From: Planctomycetota bacterium
GTDB taxonomy: Bacteria > Planctomycetota > Planctomycetia > Pirellulales > Pirellulaceae
NCBI GenBank assembly: GCA_963204915.1
Contig: CAUJHS010000022.1
Location: 372,001-436,000 of the forward strand
DNA: 64,000 nt
Reading direction: 5' to 3'
In this document: piece after piece, positions 17,716-26,271 of the stretch
Numbering within the stretch: the first letter of the stretch is position 1
Layout: every line of letters begins with the position of its first letter
The notes under the pieces: generated by a model
Database searches by the model: none
What the model was told of the DNA's origin: nothing
The model's input: the letters and a program-made list of their open reading frames with translations, nothing else
Position numbers and translations under genes: made by a program

Positions 17716-18414
17716 TCATCCTTTCAAGGCGGCTGCGGCGGCCGACTGCGTAAGCCGGCGGACCTGGGCCGCGTAATCTTCATGGCGGAAGATGGCCGAA
17801 CCGACCACCAATAAGTGTGCGCCAGACGAGACGCACTCCGCCACGGTTGACAGGTTGACCCCGCCGTCTACTTCTAAGAGCATACGGGGCGCCAATTCAC
17901 GGAGCCGACGGAGCTTTTCCAAGGCGATGGGGTCGAACGCTTGCCCGCCAAATCCCGCAGGCACGCTCATCACCAACACCAAATCGCACAAGTCCAAGCT
18001 GTTTTCCAGAGATTCCAAAGGGGTGGCTGGATTAAGCGCTAAACCGCCCGCTGCGCCTAACTTGCGTATTTCCTCCAACAACGGGCGTGGCTCCTGGGTC
18101 GCCTCGACGTGGAAGGTCAGCAAATCCGCCCCCGCATCGACAAACTGGCTAAGATAACGCTCCGGACGGGTGATCATCAAATGCACGTCCAGCGGCAACG
18201 TCGTCAAGCGGCGCAGCGTTTCGACCAGGGGCATGCCATACGTCAAATTCGGCACAAAGTGCCCATCCATCACATCCAAATGCAACGCCGCCACGCCGGC
18301 TTCTTCCAAACGCCGGACTTCACGCTCCAGGTTGCCAAAATCGCACAAGAGCAGCGAAGGCAACACCGCAGGCGCGGCGTTTTGTAATCGATCGAGACAA
18401 TCGCGACGAGACAT
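17716..18414 (-). CDS. rpe: Ribulose-phosphate 3-epimerase
   Basis: The enzyme interconverts ribulose-5-phosphate and xylulose-5-phosphate in the pentose phosphate pathway, supplying the transketolase encoded further right. The 232-residue TIM barrel shows the metal and catalytic residues: HLDVMDGHFVPN (His45, Asp47), DVHLM (His78), the TFHVEA strand and EVDGG. The phosphate-binding VGSAIF is present. The usual VMSVNPGFGGQ loop reads VMSVPAGFGGQ, an uncommon N-P to P-A change. The start at 18414 gives an N-terminus about 15 residues longer than typical. It heads a two-gene unit with the phosphatase-like gene. Confidence 0.94.
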   Translation of the reverse strand: MSRRDCLDRLQNAAPAVLPSLLLCDFGNLEREVRRLEEAGVAALHLDVMDGHFVPNLTYGMPLVETLRRLTTLPLDVHLMITRPERYLSQFVDAGADLLTFHVEATQEPRPLLEEIRKLGAAGGLALNPATPLESLENSLDLCDLVLVMSVPAGFGGQAFDPIALEKLRRLRELAPRMLLEVDGGVNLSTVAECVSSGAHLLVVGSAIFRHEDYAAQVRRLTQSAAAAALKG

Positions 18415-18863
18415 GCGGAGATGAAGTATTCGATATCAGCCGTTAGGAGCTGATCGGCCGACAAGCCGACGACCAGCGCCCGGGGTCCAAACCTGGGTTA
18501 TTCCAACGCGTCTATTGATTTGCAGGAAACTGTGACCCCCAAAAACCTCAAGGCAACTGGCCGCACCACAAAAAGTGGCGATCCGTTTGTAACTTGTTAG
18601 GTCCAAGCCGATTGGAGAAATTGTACCAAGGCGGTTCGCGGCAGTCTGCGCCGCTTTCGTTACGCCCTCTCAACGAACCCGCGGGACACGGGGTCGCGAA
18701 CCGTCCTGGCTCGATGGTACATTATCCCCTCGAGCCTCACCCCGTTGCAAGGCGCCAACTGGTGGTTGTGAAAAGGAAACACGTGAGCCCAGTCGCCGCA
18801 CGGCTACAATATCCCGAGCGCAGGCGTTTATTTCGGCCCCTGAGTGATTCCGCAACCTGATCC
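18415..18863. other. 449-bp divergent intergenic region (rpe / lysA)
   Basis: It separates two divergently transcribed metabolic genes. I see no ORF with coding character, no riboswitch-like fold such as a lysine leader that I could defend, and no clear -35/-10 pair. Confidence 0.4.
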
Positions 18864-20123
18864 ATGAAAAATCTCCAACTCCCATTTGATGAAGCCAAAA
18901 TCCGCAAGATTGCAGCGGATTACCCCACTCCTTTTTATCTGTACGACGAGCGAGCCATTCGGCAAAACGCCCGGCGGTTGCTCCGCGCCTTCGGCTGGAA
19001 CCAAGGATTTCGCGAGTTCTTCGCCGTCAAAGCGACGCCTAACCCCCATATTCTTAAGATCTTGCGCGAAGAGGGCTTCGGCGCCGACTGCAGCAGCCTG
19101 GCGGAGCTTGTGTTGAGCGAGCGCGTGGGCATTACCGGCGACGGAATTATGTTCACCTCGAACGACACGCCCGCCAAAGAGTATCTCCGAGCCAAAGAGC
19201 TTGGCGCCATCATCAACCTGGATGACATCACCCACATTGACTACCTGGATAAACACTGCGGCGGCGTACCGGAGTTGCTTTGCTTCCGTTACAACCCGGG
19301 TCCCCAGCGCACGGGAAATGTGATTATTGGCAATCCTGCCGAGGCCAAGTACGGTCTGACGCGTGAGCAATTGTTTCAGGCCTATCCGCTGGTGCGCGAG
19401 CGCGGCGTGCGGCGGTTTGGCCTGCATACCATGGTCGCCTCGAACGAGTTGGACCGGGGATATTTTGTCGAAACCGCGCGCATGTTGTTCCAACTGGCGC
19501 TCGAACTGAAAGACCGCCTCGACATCCGCCTGGAGTTTGTGAACCTGGGCGGCGGGATTGGAATTCCCTATCGGCCAGAACAAACCGCGGTGGACCTCGA
19601 AGCGCTGGGACGCGAGATTCACGAACTGTACAACGCAATGATCGTTCCGGCGGGGCTCGATCCGCTGGCCATCTACATGGAGAACGGCCGCATGGTCACA
19701 GGGCCTTACGGCTACCTGATCACCACGGCGATTCACCAGAAGAACATCTACCGTTATTACATCGGCGTTGACGCGTGCATGGCGAACTTGATGCGGCCGG
19801 GCATGTACGGGGCCTACCACCACATCACCGTGCTGGGTAAAGAAAACGCGCCCGCCGATCACGTCTGCGACGTCGTCGGATCGCTGTGTGAGAACAACGA
19901 CAAGTTCGCCATCCAGCGCTCGCTGCCCAAGATCGACATGGGCGACCTTCTCGTCATTCATGACGCCGGCGCGCACGGCTACGCCATGGGCTTCCAATAC
20001 AACGGCAAACTCCGCAGCGCGGAATTGCTGCTCAAAGAAGACGGCGGCATTCAGCAAATTCGCCGTGCGGAAACAATGGACGACTACTTCGCCACGCTCG
20101 ACTTCACCGGCGTAAACCGCTAA
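18864..20123 (+). CDS. lysA: Diaminopimelate decarboxylase
   Basis: LysA converts meso-diaminopimelate to L-lysine using pyridoxal phosphate, the last step of lysine synthesis. The 419-residue fold-type III protein shows the PLP lysine in FFAVKATPN (Lys56), the phosphate-binding glycines in NLGGGIG, and the C-terminal partner-subunit cysteine motif GSLCENNDKFA. The divergent family members (for example carboxynorspermidine decarboxylase) lack this combination, but several planctomycete paralogues exist, so substrate specificity is slightly uncertain. The ATG at 18864 is clear. It is followed by a bidirectional hairpin terminator and stands alone. Confidence 0.9.
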   Translation: MKNLQLPFDEAKIRKIAADYPTPFYLYDERAIRQNARRLLRAFGWNQGFREFFAVKATPNPHILKILREEGFGADCSSLAELVLSERVGITGDGIMFTSNDTPAKEYLRAKELGAIINLDDITHIDYLDKHCGGVPELLCFRYNPGPQRTGNVIIGNPAEAKYGLTREQLFQAYPLVRERGVRRFGLHTMVASNELDRGYFVETARMLFQLALELKDRLDIRLEFVNLGGGIGIPYRPEQTAVDLEALGREIHELYNAMIVPAGLDPLAIYMENGRMVTGPYGYLITTAIHQKNIYRYYIGVDACMANLMRPGMYGAYHHITVLGKENAPADHVCDVVGSLCENNDKFAIQRSLPKIDMGDLLVIHDAGAHGYAMGFQYNGKLRSAELLLKEDGGIQQIRRAETMDDYFATLDFTGVNR

Positions 20124-20157
20124 CGCCAGCCTCGGAGCCTCGCCTGAAACGCCCCCC

Positions 20158-20195
20158 TAGCCGGAGGCTAACCGCTTCCGGCTATTTGTATTTTT
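20158..20195. terminator. Terminator/dispersed palindrome after lysA
   Basis: TAGCCGGA (20158-20165) pairs with TCCGGCTA (20177-20184), extended by a G-U and a G-C pair, and is followed by TTTGTATTTTT. The inner GGCTAACCGCTT matches, in reverse complement, the element at 44622-44634 after serA, so it may be a dispersed repeat used as a terminator. Confidence 0.75.
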
Positions 20196-20452
20196 GCGTT
20201 TGCTTCGGCTCGGAGTTTCAGCTCGGCAGTCCCGCGCTTCGCTTTGCGTTGGCAGTTGCAATTGAGGCCTGGCTTTAACGCATCCTTTGCAGCCGTCAAA
20301 GTCGCGGTCACACGTAACAGTTAACCCAAACCGCAATCTTGAGTCGGAGGGACCGGAAAAACTTAATATTCGTAAGCAACAGGCGCAACCGATGAAAGCG
20401 GGAGATGTAATACCACGCCCACATTCGTCCCGCCAGCCATTCTTCCACTTCC
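20196..20452. other. Spacer before the porin gene
   Basis: With the hairpin this completes a 329-bp gap. An AT-rich patch with TAATAT near 20364 could be a -10. No gene is supported here. Confidence 0.35.
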
Positions 20453-22201
20453 GTGTCGAAGCTTTTGCCTTTCGCCGTTGCACCGCTTCCAGGGCCGGGC
20501 GCACGTGGTTTGCCCTGCCGATCTTGGGGCGTGTTGATGGCCCTGATGCTCGCCTTCGGTTTGGCTCGATCAGGGTGGACGCAAACGCCTTCTTGGGAGA
20601 GGAACGTTGGTGGTCCGACAAGATTGCCGACGACGGCCCCCAGTTCGCGGTTGCCTGTGGTTGATCCTAGGGCAGACGCATCGGACAACGTAATCTCCTA
20701 TCCGTCGCCTCCGCCAACGCCACACCGTCAATTTTCGCTGGTTCCCCACTTAGACGAAGTGGAAATGGTCATGCCAGCGCTTCAATCGCCTCAAAACACG
20801 CTTGCGCCGCCTGCAAATGTTTGGATGATTCCCAACTTCGATTCCGCAAGCCAATCGACGGCCGAATCCAAAGCCGACCCTAAAGAACCCGACGAAAGCG
20901 AATCGCCGGAAGAAGACTACAAAAAAGCTCAAGACGAAGAGAAGAAAGAGGAAGACAACGACGAGAAAAAAGAGGAAGCCAAGAAAGACAAGGAAGAGGA
21001 AAAAAAAGCGGAAGAGCCTGCCGAGAAAAAGTGGTACGACAAACTGAGCATTCGCGGTTACGCTCAATTTCGCATCAATGAGACGCTGGATGTGGAGCCC
21101 GATTCGGCGCCCGCGCAACACGTGGGAGATCGCTCGGTCGGCGATAACCAGAGTTTCCTGATTCGCCGAGCGCGGTTGATATTGTCCGGCGACGTTTCGG
21201 ACCACATGTATGTTTATCTCCAGCCGGACTTCGCTTCGAGCGTCCCTGGCAGTAACGACGCAACCTACTTTGCGCAAATTCGCGACTGGTACGCCGATTG
21301 TTATGTAGATACCGAGAAGGTGTATCGCTTCCGAGTCGGACAGTCTAAGGTTCCCTTTGGTTGGGAGAACATGCAGTCCAGCTCCAATCGCCTTCCGCTG
21401 GATCGCAACGACGCGCTCAACAGCGCGGTGCGTAACGAACGCGATCTGGGGGTGTTTTTCTATTGGACTCCGGACTGGGCCCAGGACTTTTTTAAGGAAG
21501 TGCTGGATCAGGGGTTGAAGGGTTCGGGCAATTACGGCGTGTTTGGCATTGGCGCCTATAACGGTCAAGGCGGTTCGTTGTTGGAACAGAATGACAATCT
21601 GCACTTGGTAGCGCGGCTTACCGTTCCCTATGTGTTTGAGAATTGCCAAAGGATGGAGGTAGGCGTTCAAGCCTATACGGGCGAGTATGCCGTGTTGTCG
21701 TCGCCTATCAGCCCGCTGGGCGTGGGGCCGGCGGTTCGTCCGGCCGGCACGTTGGAAACTGGCGAGCGAAACATTCTCGATGAACGCATCGCGGCGACTT
21801 TCGTATGGTACCCCCAGCCGTTTGGTTTCCAGACCGAGTGGAATGTGGGGCGCGGCCCCGGGTTAAACGACGCGCAAACCGAAGTCGTCGACCGTTCGCT
21901 CAGCGGCGGCTACGTGATGACGATGTACCAGTATGAAACCGCCTGCCACGGAACGCTGTTTCCCTTCTTGCGTTACAATCACTTTCGCGGCGGCTACAAG
22001 CCGGAACGGAATGCTCCGTACTGCTCCATCGACGAGTGGGAAGCTGGCGTCGAGTGGCAACTCAATAAGCAAATGGAGTTCACGGCGATTTACACGATCA
22101 CGGATCGCACCAATACCACCGCCATCGGCACCGCCGACGTGGAATCGTACCGTCAATTCGAAGGCCAGTTAGCGCGTTTCCAGTTCCAAGTGAACTACTA
22201 A
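20453..22201 (+). CDS. Phosphate-selective porin (OprO/P-like) outer-membrane protein
   Basis: This is an outer-membrane beta-barrel of the porin O/P family, forming anion-selective channels. From residue about 190 it shows the family pattern: IRGYAQFRIN, FLIRRARLILSGDV, YLQPDF, the conserved RVGQSKVPFGWENMQSS and a C-terminus ending in aromatic FQFQVNY, typical of barrel assembly signals. Before it lies a signal region (LMALMLAFGLARSG) and an unusual low-complexity Lys/Glu/Asp stretch at about 150-190 that may form a coiled coil linking the barrel to the cell wall. The GTG at 20453 has a poor ribosome site; GTG at 20531 or ATG at 20537 just before the hydrophobic core are alternatives. Confidence 0.88.
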   Translation: MSKLLPFAVAPLPGPGARGLPCRSWGVLMALMLAFGLARSGWTQTPSWERNVGGPTRLPTTAPSSRLPVVDPRADASDNVISYPSPPPTPHRQFSLVPHLDEVEMVMPALQSPQNTLAPPANVWMIPNFDSASQSTAESKADPKEPDESESPEEDYKKAQDEEKKEEDNDEKKEEAKKDKEEEKKAEEPAEKKWYDKLSIRGYAQFRINETLDVEPDSAPAQHVGDRSVGDNQSFLIRRARLILSGDVSDHMYVYLQPDFASSVPGSNDATYFAQIRDWYADCYVDTEKVYRFRVGQSKVPFGWENMQSSSNRLPLDRNDALNSAVRNERDLGVFFYWTPDWAQDFFKEVLDQGLKGSGNYGVFGIGAYNGQGGSLLEQNDNLHLVARLTVPYVFENCQRMEVGVQAYTGEYAVLSSPISPLGVGPAVRPAGTLETGERNILDERIAATFVWYPQPFGFQTEWNVGRGPGLNDAQTEVVDRSLSGGYVMTMYQYETACHGTLFPFLRYNHFRGGYKPERNAPYCSIDEWEAGVEWQLNKQMEFTAIYTITDRTNTTAIGTADVESYRQFEGQLARFQFQVNY

Positions 22202-22227
22202 CGCTGCCAGCCACTCGCCGTCGACTT

Positions 22228-23622
22228 TCACACCTTGACCCATTTCCAGCCGCCGTGCAGAAAGCGGGTGAGGACCAGGAAGCTGCGGACGATCACATCG
22301 GTGATCATGGCGTACCACGCGCCAATCACGCCAAGACCGTAGCCTTGAATCACCAAACCGAACAGCGCCACATCAATTTGCTCCCACGCCAACACGTACG
22401 CCAACGGAATACGTACGCCGAGAAATCCCAGAAAGGTAAACGCCAGCGGCCAGCGAGTATCGCCGGCGCCGCGCAAGGCCCCGCTGAGAACCATCGACAT
22501 CGCCAACGAGGGTTGCGAGAACGCCACAATCTTGAGTAGCGGGGCTGTCAGCGCATGCGCCTCGGCCGAGCCGGGCCCCAGGAACAACGCGGCCAGCCAC
22601 TCGCCGCCGAAGTAGAACCCGGCGCCGGCGCCGGTCATCAACACGCCGCCCAACAGGCAAGCGGTCCATACGCTACGAGCCGCTCGATGAAGGTCGCCCG
22701 CTCCCAGGTATTGCCCCGCCAGGGTCGCAGCAGCCACTTGGAACGCTGTGCCGGGCAGGTACGCCAGCGACTCAATGCGAATGGCCAACCCATGCGCGGC
22801 CGCGGCCAGCACACCGAGCGAGTTGACAATCGATAGAAACCACAAATGGCACAAGACGATGGCGGTCATATCGACCCCGCCTGGTACGCCCACGCGCAAT
22901 AAGCGGCGAATCAAATCCTGGTCGGGAGTCAGGTGGGACCAACGCAGCTGGAGTCCCGCGCGGCCATACGTTAACACGGCCAGAATAATCAAGCCAGCAA
23001 TGCCATACCCCGCCGCGGTGCCCAAGGCCAGGCCGACCCAACCAAGTTGGGGAAACGGCCCCCAACCCGTTACCAGCCCCGCGCTTAACGCCACGTTAAC
23101 AATGTTCACCGCGCTCATGGCGAGAAATCCCGTGAGCGTATCGCCGGCGCCGCGTAAACAAGCAATGCCCACTTGTTCGGCCATCATCAGCGGGATGATG
23201 GGCGTGAGCACCATCAGATAAAAGGACGCCAAGTTCGCCGCCTCGTCCGGCAGTTGGAGCAATTCGACAAACGGCCGGCCGAGAAATCCGAAGAACAACG
23301 TCACCACGGCAGCAAACACGCTGCCCACCAGAAACGCCTGGTGCGTCACTCGCACCGCCATCGCGCGATCGCCGGCCCCTACAAAGCGGGCGACCATGGC
23401 CGTAGCCCCAATCGCCACCGCGCCAAACAGGCAGGGGATAAGCCACAGGATGTACGACACCAACCCCATCGCCGCCAAATGGGCCGACTGTAAATAGTTG
23501 CCGGCCAGCCACAAATCGACCAGCCCCACCAGCATGACCAACGTCTGCTCCAGCAACACCGGCAGCGCCAAGCGAAACAAGGGCCGATGCGTTCCGGCCG
23601 AAAAGCGAGCAACGACGTTCAA
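22228..23622 (-). CDS. MATE family multidrug/toxic compound exporter
   Basis: The 464-residue inner-membrane protein is predicted to have 12 helices in two homologous halves, the hallmark of MATE antiporters that export cationic compounds using Na+ or H+. The duplicated signatures are visible: LPVLLEQTLVMLVGLVDLWL in the first helix, CLRGAGDTLTGF in the first half and its counterpart ALRGAGDTRWPL in the second. Length is normal for NorM-type members. It converges with the porin gene, the stops lying 27 bases apart. It is monocistronic, so the substrate cannot be read from context. Confidence 0.94.
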   Translation of the reverse strand: MNVVARFSAGTHRPLFRLALPVLLEQTLVMLVGLVDLWLAGNYLQSAHLAAMGLVSYILWLIPCLFGAVAIGATAMVARFVGAGDRAMAVRVTHQAFLVGSVFAAVVTLFFGFLGRPFVELLQLPDEAANLASFYLMVLTPIIPLMMAEQVGIACLRGAGDTLTGFLAMSAVNIVNVALSAGLVTGWGPFPQLGWVGLALGTAAGYGIAGLIILAVLTYGRAGLQLRWSHLTPDQDLIRRLLRVGVPGGVDMTAIVLCHLWFLSIVNSLGVLAAAAHGLAIRIESLAYLPGTAFQVAAATLAGQYLGAGDLHRAARSVWTACLLGGVLMTGAGAGFYFGGEWLAALFLGPGSAEAHALTAPLLKIVAFSQPSLAMSMVLSGALRGAGDTRWPLAFTFLGFLGVRIPLAYVLAWEQIDVALFGLVIQGYGLGVIGAWYAMITDVIVRSFLVLTRFLHGGWKWVKV

Positions 23623-23732
23623 GGCCGGTTCGGCAAACGCAGTAAATGGGAGAGAGAAAGCAAAGTCAACCAGGCGTTACGCAGCGTTACGCCGGGCCTC
23701 ATCTGAACCCACGCGAAATCCGTTGCGGGGCG

Positions 23733-24410
23733 TTACTCGTGGTCGCCCTGGATTTTGGGTTGATGGCGCACGATGCGGCCCTCGACCACATAGATCACGT
23801 CTTCCGCAATGTTAACGGCATGATCCGCAATGCGCTCCAACTGCCGCGACGTATTGAGCAGTTCGATAAATCGGCTCGTCTCGAGTGGGTTCTGACGAAT
23901 CGCTTCTTTAACGCCACGGTACATTTCCCGGTGAATGCGGTCGACTTCGTCGTCGGCCTTAAGCACGCGCCGGGCGAGGCTCGCGTCGCGGTTCACCAGG
24001 GCGTCCAGGCAGTCTTTGAGCATTTGCCGTACTCGGCGGCCTTCGTCCAACAGGTCAAAGGGGGCTTGTTGAATCGGCGGCTCGTTCTCTAGAAAGATCG
24101 CTTCTTCGGCCAGATTGACCGCCAGGTCGCCAATGCGCTCCAGATCTTTATTGATGGTCAGCACCGCCACCACGTAACGCACATCCGACGCCACGGGATT
24201 ATACAAGGCGAGCGTATGCAGGCATTCTTCCTCAATTTCAACATCCATGCGGTCGATTTCGGTATCGTTGTCGATGACTTTGCGCGCCAACTCCACGTTG
24301 CGCGACTCGATCGCCCGGAGGGCCTCGTCGACGCTTTTCTCCACCATGCCGCCTAAGGTCAGAAGCATTTCCTTGAGGCGGTCAATTTGTCGTTCAAAAT
24401 GTTTCGTCAT
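23733..24410 (-). CDS. phoU: Phosphate-transport accessory regulator PhoU
   Basis: PhoU links the Pst phosphate importer to the PhoR/PhoB signalling system and represses it when phosphate is plentiful. The 225-residue product consists of two three-helix PhoU repeats, each with the metal-binding E/D-x-x-x-D pattern (IDNDTEIDRMDVEIEEE in the first; KADDEVDRIHREMY in the second). It starts with the canonical MTKHFERQIDRLKEML, which fixes the start at 24410; the open frame upstream to 24611 has no family character. No pst or pho genes are adjacent, which is unusual, so it must work with loci elsewhere. Confidence 0.95.
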   Translation of the reverse strand: MTKHFERQIDRLKEMLLTLGGMVEKSVDEALRAIESRNVELARKVIDNDTEIDRMDVEIEEECLHTLALYNPVASDVRYVVAVLTINKDLERIGDLAVNLAEEAIFLENEPPIQQAPFDLLDEGRRVRQMLKDCLDALVNRDASLARRVLKADDEVDRIHREMYRGVKEAIRQNPLETSRFIELLNTSRQLERIADHAVNIAEDVIYVVEGRIVRHQPKIQGDHE

Positions 24411-24628
24411 GAAGCGATGATTTCCGAGAATCAAACGAGCCAACGCGGGACGCCGCGCGAGAGCGACCTGCGCTCCACGCCGCCAACTTGCCCAACGCCT
24501 TGGTAGTTCCTCCGCTGAACCGCGACTCAAGGCGAACCCAAGACCTCGGTTAAGCGTAGGGCGAGACTCCTCCAGAATCAAGCCGCCCGGCGAACCACAG
24601 CCAACCCGCACTCGTGGGCCAGCGCGGC

Positions 24629-25639
24629 TTACCGCGAGTTCTCACTCCTTCGCACGTCCGGTCCATACAAGCGAACCAGGGTTGCGGCTACAAAGTCGGC
24701 CAGCACTTCATTGCCGCGAGCGTTCGGATGGAGTCCATCATCGCTCAGATGCCGATCCTGGCGGAGCCACATTCCGGGCGGTGCAAACGGGCTGCCGAAC
24801 ACGAGATACCGAATGGGCGTGTCCGCAACCAGTTCCAAGTCGTACTTCCTGACAAGTTCTCGCTCCAGGCCACGAAAAGGGTCATTCACAGCGCCGCGAG
24901 GAATCTCCATCAGAACGACTTCGGCGCCCTGCGAACGACATTGAGTGATGATTTGCTCCAAGTTTGCCCGCGTCGCCTGGCGGCCTCGGCGCCGAAGAAA
25001 ATCGTGCCCGCCTAACTCGACAACCACCACCTGCGGCCGATCAGCCAGAACTTCCGGCAACCGTCGAAGCGCGTCCGCGGTGGAGATGCCATCATGGCCG
25101 TGATTCACCACCGGCACGGCCAGTTGCTTGGCCAGCACATCCGGAAATCCATACGCGGTGAGACTATCGCCAAGACAAGCCACAGGGCGGGTCGAATCCA
25201 AGGCAGGCGTGCGACCGGAATGCGCCGCCACATGCCAATCCCAGGCGAAATTAGCCCACGCCCCCCACAGCGCCGCGACCTGCACGATGCGAACTCCCCG
25301 TGGTTGCGGGTGTTCACTCGTATCGCGGCGCATCATTCGCCGGTAAGCAATCGCAATGAGCGCCGCCACGAACACGACCATAGAGAAGGTCGAGGCGGGG
25401 CCTTTCGCCACGAACAGGAACGCGCACAACAATAGCGGCGCCCAAGCAGGCCGCCGGTACAGAGCCAGCACGGTGAACGCCGCCAGCCAACCGGCCGTCA
25501 TCCACGGAATCATGCTGGGAAAGATGAGCAGCGACATTGCCGCCGCGCATGCTCCGCCCAACACGCCAAAAATTCGCGGCCAGAACCGTGGTTTTGCGGG
25601 CGTTTCTAAACGATCCAAAGACAGAGTCCCCGATGACAC
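24629..25639 (-). CDS. Membrane-anchored SGNH/GDSL hydrolase
   Basis: The C-terminal half is a GDSL esterase of the TesA/arylesterase kind with all blocks: CLGDSLTAYG (nucleophile Ser), NHGHDGIS (Gly), ELGGHDFL (Asp in place of the usual Asn of block III) and DGLHPNARG (Asp/His). The N-terminal ~130 residues hold several hydrophobic helices (IFGVLGGACAAAMSLLIF, then WLAAFTVLALY, then a third), so the hydrolase is membrane-tethered. The GTG at 25639 has GAGGGG eight bases upstream; a TTG at 25669 would add ten residues. It lies 218 bases upstream of phoU on the same strand. Its substrate is unknown. Confidence 0.88.
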   Translation of the reverse strand: MSSGTLSLDRLETPAKPRFWPRIFGVLGGACAAAMSLLIFPSMIPWMTAGWLAAFTVLALYRRPAWAPLLLCAFLFVAKGPASTFSMVVFVAALIAIAYRRMMRRDTSEHPQPRGVRIVQVAALWGAWANFAWDWHVAAHSGRTPALDSTRPVACLGDSLTAYGFPDVLAKQLAVPVVNHGHDGISTADALRRLPEVLADRPQVVVVELGGHDFLRRRGRQATRANLEQIITQCRSQGAEVVLMEIPRGAVNDPFRGLERELVRKYDLELVADTPIRYLVFGSPFAPPGMWLRQDRHLSDDGLHPNARGNEVLADFVAATLVRLYGPDVRRSENSR

Positions 25640-25745
25640 GAGAAGCGCCCCTCGCGTTGGCCTCAACAATCCATCGACAAGTCCACGATCCGTTTCCTAG
25701 CAATATCACATTACTTTTTGAATGCGTTGACACTCGTGAATGGTG

Positions 25746-25931
25746 TTAAGGCTCCGGAATATCTAAATCGCGGCCAATCTTCCGGGCAAGTTCATCTGAG
25801 ATCTCTTTATGACGAAGCACGGCGGATCGACGCTCATTCGCGGGGTTTCCCCACTAGGAATGGTTCCCTCCTTCGCGAACCAATTCGCAGCCGTGATCGA
25901 TCAAATGCCGAATTGAATCGCGACGCGTCAC
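25746..25931 (-). pseudogene. hicA: hicA toxin gene interrupted by an amber codon
   Basis: Reading from GTG at 25931, the frame gives a complete HicA mRNA-interferase: TRRDSIRHLIDHGCELVREG, GGNHS, then RHKEISDELARKIGRDL and DIPEP before the TAA at 25746. HicA is a dsRBD-like toxin whose catalytic His lies in the G-x-x-H motif, here GGNHS (His24). Codon 26 (25856-25854) is TAG where this subfamily normally has Trp, consistent with a single TGG to TAG change. The start overlaps the hicB stop (GTGA), a standard translational coupling. As written, translation would give a 25-residue fragment, so the toxin is inactive unless the stop is read through or is a sequencing error. The rest of the frame is undamaged, so the lesion looks recent. 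Confidence 0.85.
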
Positions 25932-26143
25932 AAAATAATCGCGACCTCTTCGCAATTATTCCCTGCCGTACGGCGCGCTTCCTCGCGATTCATTTCCAAC
26001 GCCTCGCCGAGGGCTTCACGCAAGTTCTCGAGCAATTCTTCGCGGGTTTTGCCTTGAGAATTTACGCCGGGAACTTCGGCGATCCATCCAATCCACCATG
26101 GGCCGTCGCGGCGAATCACCGCGCGATATGTCGAAGACGCCAT
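25928..26143 (-). CDS. hicB: HicB family antitoxin
   Basis: HicB neutralises the HicA mRNA interferase. The 71-residue product shows the RNase-H-like HicB fold: YRAVIRRDGPWWIGWIAEVPGVNSQGKTREELLENLREAL. It lacks an added C-terminal DNA-binding domain, so it may be the short form. The ATG at 26143 is preferred over a TTG at 26161. Its TGA overlaps the GTG of the downstream hicA frame. Antitoxin-first order is common for HicBA modules. It lies between the SGNH hydrolase and pyc genes, with no other mobile genes directly adjacent. Confidence 0.88.
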   Translation of the reverse strand: MASSTYRAVIRRDGPWWIGWIAEVPGVNSQGKTREELLENLREALGEALEMNREEARRTAGNNCEEVAIIL

Positions 26144-26271
26144 ATTCGATGGTTGCTCCAAATTTGTTTCTATCCCTTGGTGATTGTTCGCATCACAAGC
26201 GTGCGCGGCAAGGAAACACTAAGGGAGAACCCTAGGGGTCAGCTTAGCCGGTGCTCCACGGTGGCGGCTTT

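Noticed and set aside
18828-20057. 409-codon minus-strand frame opposite lysA
   Set aside because: Shadow of lysA caused by high GC third positions; no family motifs.
20750-21670. 306-codon minus-strand frame opposite the porin
   Set aside because: Its Phe/Leu-rich stretch is only the complement of the porin's Lys/Glu run.
22228-24410. Phosphate-uptake operon around phoU
   Set aside because: Neighbours are a MATE exporter and an SGNH hydrolase; no pst genes are present.
25854-25856. hicA TAG as pyrrolysine or other recoding
   Set aside because: No recoding element is visible and Trp is the usual residue here; a point mutation or read error is simpler.
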